From contig PBDP01000005.1 of the NCBI GenBank assembly GCA_002718095.1, positions 443,408-449,997 on the forward strand: a DNA stretch of 6,590 nt, written 5' to 3'. Under the pieces are notes generated by a model. It was not told the origin of the DNA. It saw only the letters and a list, made by a program, of their open reading frames with translations, and ran no database searches. Each line of letters opens with the position of its first letter. The stretch's first letter is position 1. This document shows, in pieces, positions 6,357-6,590 of the stretch. A program made the position numbers and the translations under genes. Source of the stretch: Chloroflexota bacterium. Lineage in GTDB: Bacteria; Chloroflexota; Dehalococcoidia; Lucifugimonadales; UBA826.

Positions 6357-6362
6357 GTAAAA

Positions 6363-6590
6363 ATGAAATATGGAAAATGTAGAGAATGCAATTCTAAAGT
6401 ATTAGAATCTGACAAATTATGTCCCACCTGTGGTGCTTCTGTAGAAACAACTCATTCTACTGAAATGATTCTGTCTCGTCCTAAAACTACATATTCAGCT
6501 AAAATTGGTGTCGTTATATTAAATATAATCGTGACATTTATTTTGTGGATCTCAATCAGTTATGTGGTAACGGTAACCTACTCTCCATTA
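6363..6590 (+). CDS. Zinc-ribbon plus membrane-helix protein, 3' truncated by window edge
   Basis: The frame is open from the ATG at 6363 to the end of the window (76 codons, no stop), beginning MKYGKCRECNSKVLESDKL. Cys6/Cys9 and Cys20/Cys23 form a zinc ribbon (CRECN and CPTCG), and a hydrophobic segment at about residues 47-70 is a probable membrane helix. The cysteine positions are identical to those of the metallopeptidase at 3388. The likely layout is also the same: cytoplasmic ribbon, short basic linker, one membrane helix, then an outside domain that is missing here. It lies 129 bases after the operon end with its own possible promoter. The function of the missing part cannot be judged. 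Confidence 0.82.
   Translation, partial: MKYGKCRECNSKVLESDKLCPTCGASVETTHSTEMILSRPKTTYSAKIGVVILNIIVTFILWISISYVVTVTYSPL

Noticed and set aside
6136-6360. Plus-strand open frame running from inside the last operon gene into the intergenic gap
   Set aside because: It overlaps the four-helix membrane protein in another frame, lacks a ribosome site and shows no recognisable protein features beyond the overlap.

Overview
This looks like a bacterial window, AT-rich over most of its length. It holds the end of a conserved transporter gene followed by what reads as accessory, cell-envelope DNA. The organism cannot be named from sequence alone. Thr/Pro-rich 'TPTP/TPSP' linkers, N-terminal zinc-ribbon plus single-membrane-helix proteins, and a family 5 solute-binding protein of this type are all common in Chloroflexota (for example the marine SAR202/Dehalococcoidia lineages). 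That is my best guess, and it is an inference, not a demonstration. No RNA gene, transposase, integrase or CRISPR array is visible.

Layout. (1) Positions 1-897 (+): the C-terminal part of an extracellular family 5 solute-binding protein of a peptide/nickel-type ABC transporter, cut by the left edge. (2) Positions 918-3136 (-): three genes read leftwards. First comes a probable lipoprotein carrying tandem 12-residue repeats, a DUF1524-like HNH nuclease domain, a Thr/Pro/Ser linker and a lamin-tail domain. Next is a 233-residue protein I do not recognise, whose ATG shares a base with the nuclease stop codon (TAATG). Last, after a 78-base gap, is a 60-residue membrane protein. A weak AT-rich hairpin followed by T's on the minus strand may end this transcript, against the convergent transporter gene. 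(3) Positions 3137-3387: a 251-base divergent intergenic region with a good plus-strand promoter and a candidate minus-strand -10 box. (4) Positions 3388-6233 (+): a compact three-gene unit. It encodes a membrane-anchored zinc-ribbon protein with an outside gluzincin-type metallopeptidase domain, a small helical lipoprotein, and a multi-pass membrane protein. Spacing is 7 bases, then an 11-base overlap. (5) From 6363 (+): the start of a second zinc-ribbon plus membrane-helix protein, cut by the right edge, whose four cysteines sit at exactly the same residue numbers as in the metallopeptidase.

How the genes may work together. Nearly every product after 918 is predicted to sit in or on the membrane. 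The leftward set centres on a surface-tethered nuclease, plausibly for degrading external DNA. The rightward set centres on a surface peptidase tethered through a cytoplasmic zinc ribbon, with two co-translated envelope partners. The most plausible candidates for something not yet described are this rightward peptidase/lipoprotein/membrane-protein operon and the uncharacterised gene translationally coupled to the nuclease.
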